A DNA stretch of 7,027 nucleotides from positions 1 to 7,027 of the forward strand of contig JAMOTX010000046.1 in the NCBI GenBank assembly GCA_027062145.1, written 5' to 3'. The notes under the pieces are model-generated. The model worked only from the letters and a program-made list of their open reading frames with translations, had not been told where the DNA came from and made no database searches. A program made the position numbers and the translations under genes. Origin of the DNA: Candidatus Altimarinota bacterium. GTDB lineage: Bacteria > Patescibacteriota > Gracilibacteria > BD1-5 > UBA6164. The number at the start of each line of letters is the position of its first letter. The stretch's first letter is position 1. This document shows, piece by piece, positions 6,187 through 7,027 of the stretch.

Positions 6187-7027
6187 AGTCTCTGTAGTTC
6201 AGTGGAAGAATAACCCCCTCCTAAGGGGTAGACACAAGTTCGATCCTTGTCAGGGATACCATAATGAAATAACATCATCAAAGTCTTTAGTATTTACCTT
6301 ACTAGAGGCTTTTTTGGATAGTTCTAACCTTCTATATTCTCTTTTAATATCTTTTAACTTATAACTTAAAGGCATTAGCCAAGGATGAAACTCTAAAGCT
6401 AAAACTCAATCCTTTAAACTAAAGTTCTCACCTAAAGAAGAAAATATAAGCTTCTTAGTCTTTAGATTTCAATTATTAAATTTACCTCTTACATTAAACA
6501 TTAAATCAATTAGTTCTTCTGTAAGTTCAAGACTATCATCTTTCTCAGTTTTAAGCTTGTCTAACTGTCTATTATAGTTGTCTAAGTTTTTTATATTACT
6601 AGCTTTCATACTATCATACTCTTCCTTATTAATAGTTTCATCTATTAAAAAATCTAATAATTTCACTTGTTTTCTTTCAAGTGTCTTAATGTTACTCTCT
6701 AATCAATTTATAATATTATCTTTTTCATTTATAGTATCTTTCAAATCTTCTTTTAAATGTTTTAATCACCATTCTTTAAATTGAGGTAATATTTCAATAT
6801 TGTCCAATATGTCATTTATTTGATTTTCTAATTTAGCTAGATTAATAGGTTTTTGTTTACAATTACATCAAACCTTTCTTTTTGTACAACGGTAATATAC
6901 ATAATTTTTAATGCTTCAAGAGGCTTCATTAAATTTACTTTTCTCTTCGGCAGTTATTGCTCCTCAACATTCTCAACACTTAATCATTCCTGTAAAAGAA
7001 AACTCTCTAGTATATCATCTAGTAATA
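6166..7027 (-). CDS. Large serine recombinase (integrase), C-terminal part; reads in frame through the antisense strand of the tRNA
   Basis: 286 codons are visible; the N-terminal catalytic Ser domain lies beyond 7027. The visible part starts with the recombinase zinc beta-ribbon: FSFTGMIKCGECGGAITAEE with a Cys-x2-Cys pair, then YVYYRCTKRKVGCNCKQKP with the partner cysteines. A long charged coiled coil follows (about 6490-6830), then the family-like C-terminal stretch DGVLALEFHPWLMPL. Such enzymes integrate and excise mobile elements by Ser-based strand exchange. TGA encodes the zinc-ribbon glycines and TGG the tryptophans (EW, HPW), so the element uses code 25. No TAA or TAG occurs until 6166-6168: the frame passes the CCA end at 6261 and continues through the whole antisense tRNA, so the last 31 residues (WYPGQGSNLC onwards) are tRNA- and terminator-derived. 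The likely core protein ends near 6262; the tail is read directly from the frame, its biological use is unknown. Confidence 0.9.
6188..6261 (+). tRNA. trnR(ccu): tRNA-Arg, anticodon CCT
   Basis: 74 bases with a full cloverleaf. Acceptor GTCTCTG (6188-6194) pairs with CAGGGAT (6251-6257) with two G-T wobbles; D arm GTTC/GAAT with the AGTGGAA loop; anticodon stem ACCCC/GGGGT with loop CTCCTAA, giving anticodon CCT at 6220-6222; T arm ACAAG/CTTGT with loop TTCGATC. The discriminator is A and CCA is encoded (6259-6261). A20 and C35 fit arginine identity. It reads AGG, used in this window as a minor codon beside the dominant AGA. It is not the UGA-reading tRNA-Gly, whose anticodon would be TCA. 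The recombinase gene lies convergently against its 3' end, which makes the tRNA the probable integration target. Confidence 0.95.
6239..6262. other. Probable attachment-site boundary at the tRNA 3' end
   Basis: A recombinase directly abutting a complete tRNA gene, with its frame running into the tRNA, is the usual arrangement of an element integrated at a tRNA 3' end. The crossover core should lie in the T arm/acceptor/CCA segment, and the element extends rightwards beyond 7027. The second copy of the core cannot be seen here, so the exact limits are inferred. Confidence 0.4.

Noticed and set aside
6188..6261. The tRNA as the UGA-reading tRNA-Gly
   Set aside because: The anticodon is CCT in a normal seven-base loop, which reads AGG (Arg); the UGA reader would carry TCA.
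6578..6784. Plus-strand open stretch of 68 codons rich in Ser/Leu/Phe
   Set aside because: It is the shadow of the recombinase coiled coil on the minus strand.
1..7027. CRISPR array or insertion sequence
   Set aside because: No regularly spaced direct repeats with unique spacers, no transposase reading frame and no paired terminal inverted repeats were found.

Overview
The window comes from a bacterium that reads UGA as glycine (genetic code 25), so most likely a member of Gracilibacteria or Absconditabacteria (SR1). The DNA is extremely AT-rich. Under the standard code nothing longer than about 70 codons is open. With TGA = Gly, eight long reading frames appear. The proof is direct: in the serine hydroxymethyltransferase gene, TGA falls exactly on invariant glycines (LEAAGS, SEGYPGKRYY, PGVQGGPHE, PSGIRVGTPA) while TGG encodes the family tryptophan in DLDWKRF. 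The S41 protease (DLRDNGGG, YGKGSVQ) and the recombinase zinc ribbon (KCGECGGAITAE) agree. This excludes the Mycoplasma-type code (TGA = Trp). Every stop visible is TAA.

Layout. 1-2252, minus strand: a tight four-gene cluster, in transcription order a 103-aa protein, a 71-aa protein, a 454-aa protein with two N-terminal repeats resembling the PilC/GspF N-terminal fold plus three C-terminal membrane segments, and a multi-pass membrane protein that runs off the left edge. I recognise no named family with certainty; the set looks like an envelope or pilus-like system of unknown role. 2253-2615: divergent AT-rich intergenic region with promoters in both directions and several inverted repeats. 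2616-3944, plus: an S41 C-terminal processing protease with membrane anchor, PDZ domain and Ser/Lys dyad, closed by a terminator. 4128-5429, plus: glyA, closed by a terminator overlapping its stop. 5568-6143, plus: a 191-aa protein joining an excisionase/MerR-like helix-turn-helix, a coiled coil and a C-terminal membrane anchor, preceded by three copies of a 10-bp motif that may be its operator. 6188-6261, plus: tRNA-Arg(CCT). 6166-7027, minus: the C-terminal part of a large serine recombinase, converging on and reading in frame through the antisense strand of the tRNA.

The protease and glyA look like single-gene housekeeping units. The right end is the edge of an integrated mobile element: a recombinase lying directly against the 3' end of a tRNA, whose last 31 codons come from the tRNA and the sequence beyond it. 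The recombinase uses TGA for glycine too, so the element is adapted to recoded hosts. The tRNA-Gly(UCA) that must read UGA is not in this window.
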